DNA of 5,841 nt from an uncultured Cloacibacillus sp. Its GTDB lineage: Bacteria; Synergistota; Synergistia; Synergistales; Synergistaceae. How positions within the stretch are numbered: position 1 is the first letter of the stretch; every line of letters begins with the position of its first letter. Under the pieces are notes generated by a model, which was given only the letters and a program-made list of their open reading frames with translations, did not search any database and had not been told where the DNA came from. Positions 5,032-5,841 of the stretch are shown here, piece after piece. Made by a program: the position numbers and the translations under genes. The stretch is taken from positions 1 to 5,841 of the forward strand of contig CAKSWL010000149.1 of assembly GCA_934511335.1 (NCBI GenBank). Direction: 5' to 3'.

Positions 5032-5592
5032 ATGACAACTTTCACACGTACCCTATTCTGCGCTGGATTCGGCGGGCAGGGCGTCATGGTCCTCGGACAG
5101 CTCGTAGCCTACGGAGCGATCGATGAGGGACGGCACGTTACCTGGCTCCCGTCGTATGGTCCTGAAATGCGCGGCGGCACCGCCAACTGCGGCGTTACGG
5201 TGAGCGACGGGGAGATCAGCTCCCCCTTCGTGACCCAGGCCGACGTCGTCATAGTATTAAACCAGCCATCCCTTGACAAATATGAGTCAACGGTGAAAAA
5301 GGGCGGTATACTTATCTACAATGAAGATATGGCCTCCTATCACGCCGCCAGGGACGACATCAAAGTAATACCGGTCCACGCCGCGAGGATCGCCGAGAGC
5401 GTCGGCAACGAGAGGGCGCTGAACGTCGTGCTGCTTGGCGTTTTAACCGCGGCTGCGGACTTTATCTCCGACGAGACCGCACGCAATGTTATCAAGAAGA
5501 AACTCGGCGCAAGAAAACCGCAATTCCTCGAAAGCAACCTCAAAGCTTACGAAGCGGGCAGGGAGCTTGTCCTCTCTTTGACCGCGAAATAG
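5032..5592 (+). CDS. vorC: 2-oxoacid:ferredoxin oxidoreductase gamma subunit
   Basis: This is the 186-residue gamma subunit, the domain that in structurally known relatives contributes to coenzyme A binding and holds the complex together. It shows the family opening with an alternating hydrophobic strand and the glycine-rich turn G-F-G-G-Q-G (12-17), then P-S-Y-G-P-E-M-R-G-G-T-A (40-51) and V-V-I-V-L-N-Q-P-S (72-80). The binding site AGGAGG (5019-5024) touches the stop codon of the beta gene, and the gap between the two coding regions is 13 bases. With this gene the oxidoreductase is complete in the order delta, alpha, beta, gamma. No gene fusion or missing motif was seen. The letter used for this subunit varies among genomes. 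Confidence 0.92.
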   Translation: MTTFTRTLFCAGFGGQGVMVLGQLVAYGAIDEGRHVTWLPSYGPEMRGGTANCGVTVSDGEISSPFVTQADVVIVLNQPSLDKYESTVKKGGILIYNEDMASYHAARDDIKVIPVHAARIAESVGNERALNVVLLGVLTAAADFISDETARNVIKKKLGARKPQFLESNLKAYEAGRELVLSLTAK

Positions 5593-5614
5593 TTAAAGAA
5601 AAGAGGGAATTTAA

Positions 5615-5841
5615 ATGGCTGAAATCAGAATCGAAAAGACGGCGCATCCTAAGGAGAAGCCCGACAGCGGCAATCTCTCCTTTGGGAAATACTTCACAGA
5701 TCATATGTTTGTGATGGACTATGAAAAGGAGAGGGGCTGGTTCGACCCGCGCGTCGTACCCTTCGCCCCCTTTGAGTTGTCACCCGCGGCGATGGTGCTC
5801 CACTATGCTCCGGAGATATTCGAGGGGATGAAGGCCTATCG
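5615..5841 (+). CDS. ilvE: Branched-chain amino acid aminotransferase, N-terminal part (3' truncated)
   Basis: The first 75 codons of a PLP-dependent class IV aminotransferase that interconverts valine, leucine and isoleucine with their 2-oxoacids, using 2-oxoglutarate/glutamate. The visible part has the signatures of the longer bacterial/eukaryotic-type BCAT: K-P-D-S-G-N-L-S-F-G (15-24), F-T-D-H-M-F-V-M-D-Y (27-36), G-W-F-D-P-R-V-V-P (41-49), and H-Y-A-P-E-I-F-E-G-M-K-A-Y (63-75) at the window edge. The PLP-binding lysine lies beyond the window. The ATG at 5615 has AAGAGGGA (5601-5608) six bases upstream and starts 22 bases after the gamma subunit stop, so it belongs to the same operon. Its place directly after the oxidoreductase is the best evidence that the complex handles branched 2-oxoacids. 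Confidence 0.93.
   Translation, partial: MAEIRIEKTAHPKEKPDSGNLSFGKYFTDHMFVMDYEKERGWFDPRVVPFAPFELSPAAMVLHYAPEIFEGMKAY

Noticed and set aside
5273..5290. TTGACA and a TTGAC/GTCAA inverted repeat inside the gamma subunit gene
   Set aside because: It falls within well-conserved codons, has no -10 partner leading to a gene, and is short enough to be chance.
1..5841. tRNA or rRNA genes, CRISPR arrays, insertion sequences, phage or toxin-antitoxin genes
   Set aside because: No cloverleaf, spaced repeat array, transposase motif or terminal inverted repeat was seen on either strand.

Overview
The window looks like part of a GC-rich, strictly anaerobic, amino-acid-fermenting bacterium. The evidence is a four-subunit ferredoxin-dependent 2-oxoacid oxidoreductase linked to an acyl kinase and a branched-chain aminotransferase, together with frequent ATA and AGG/AGA codons in otherwise GC-rich genes. 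The combination best fits a member of the Synergistota (Cloacibacillus/Synergistes-like). A GC-rich clostridial-type Firmicute is the main alternative. This placement is an inference from protein resemblance and gene order, not from a search.

Layout. Positions 1-688 hold the 3' part of a GlcD/D-lactate dehydrogenase-type FAD-linked oxidase gene, closed by a strong intrinsic terminator (706-749). Positions 689-1122 contain no convincing gene. This gap holds the terminator, a second GC-rich stem-loop (753-785), short GC-rich repeats (808-849), a good sigma-70-type promoter (875-903), and about 200 bases of extremely AT-rich leader (about 13% G+C by hand count over 901-1100) with nested palindromes just before the first ribosome binding site. 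From 1123 to the right edge, seven genes run on the + strand with tiny gaps or overlaps: butyrate/branched-chain fatty acid kinase (buk), an uncharacterised P-loop NTPase, and then the delta, alpha, beta and gamma subunits of a 2-oxoisovalerate (or related 2-oxoacid):ferredoxin oxidoreductase. The seventh is the start of a branched-chain aminotransferase gene (ilvE), which continues past the window.

How the genes work together (inference from known families). IlvE would convert valine, leucine or isoleucine to the 2-oxoacid. The oxidoreductase would decarboxylate it to a branched acyl-CoA and reduce ferredoxin. After a phosphate acyl transfer (Ptb, not in this window), Buk would form ATP and release isobutyrate, isovalerate or 2-methylbutyrate. 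The same enzymes could run in reverse to build branched amino acids from scavenged branched acids. The least understood member is the P-loop NTPase lodged between the kinase and the oxidoreductase. No tRNA, rRNA, CRISPR array, insertion sequence or phage gene was seen.
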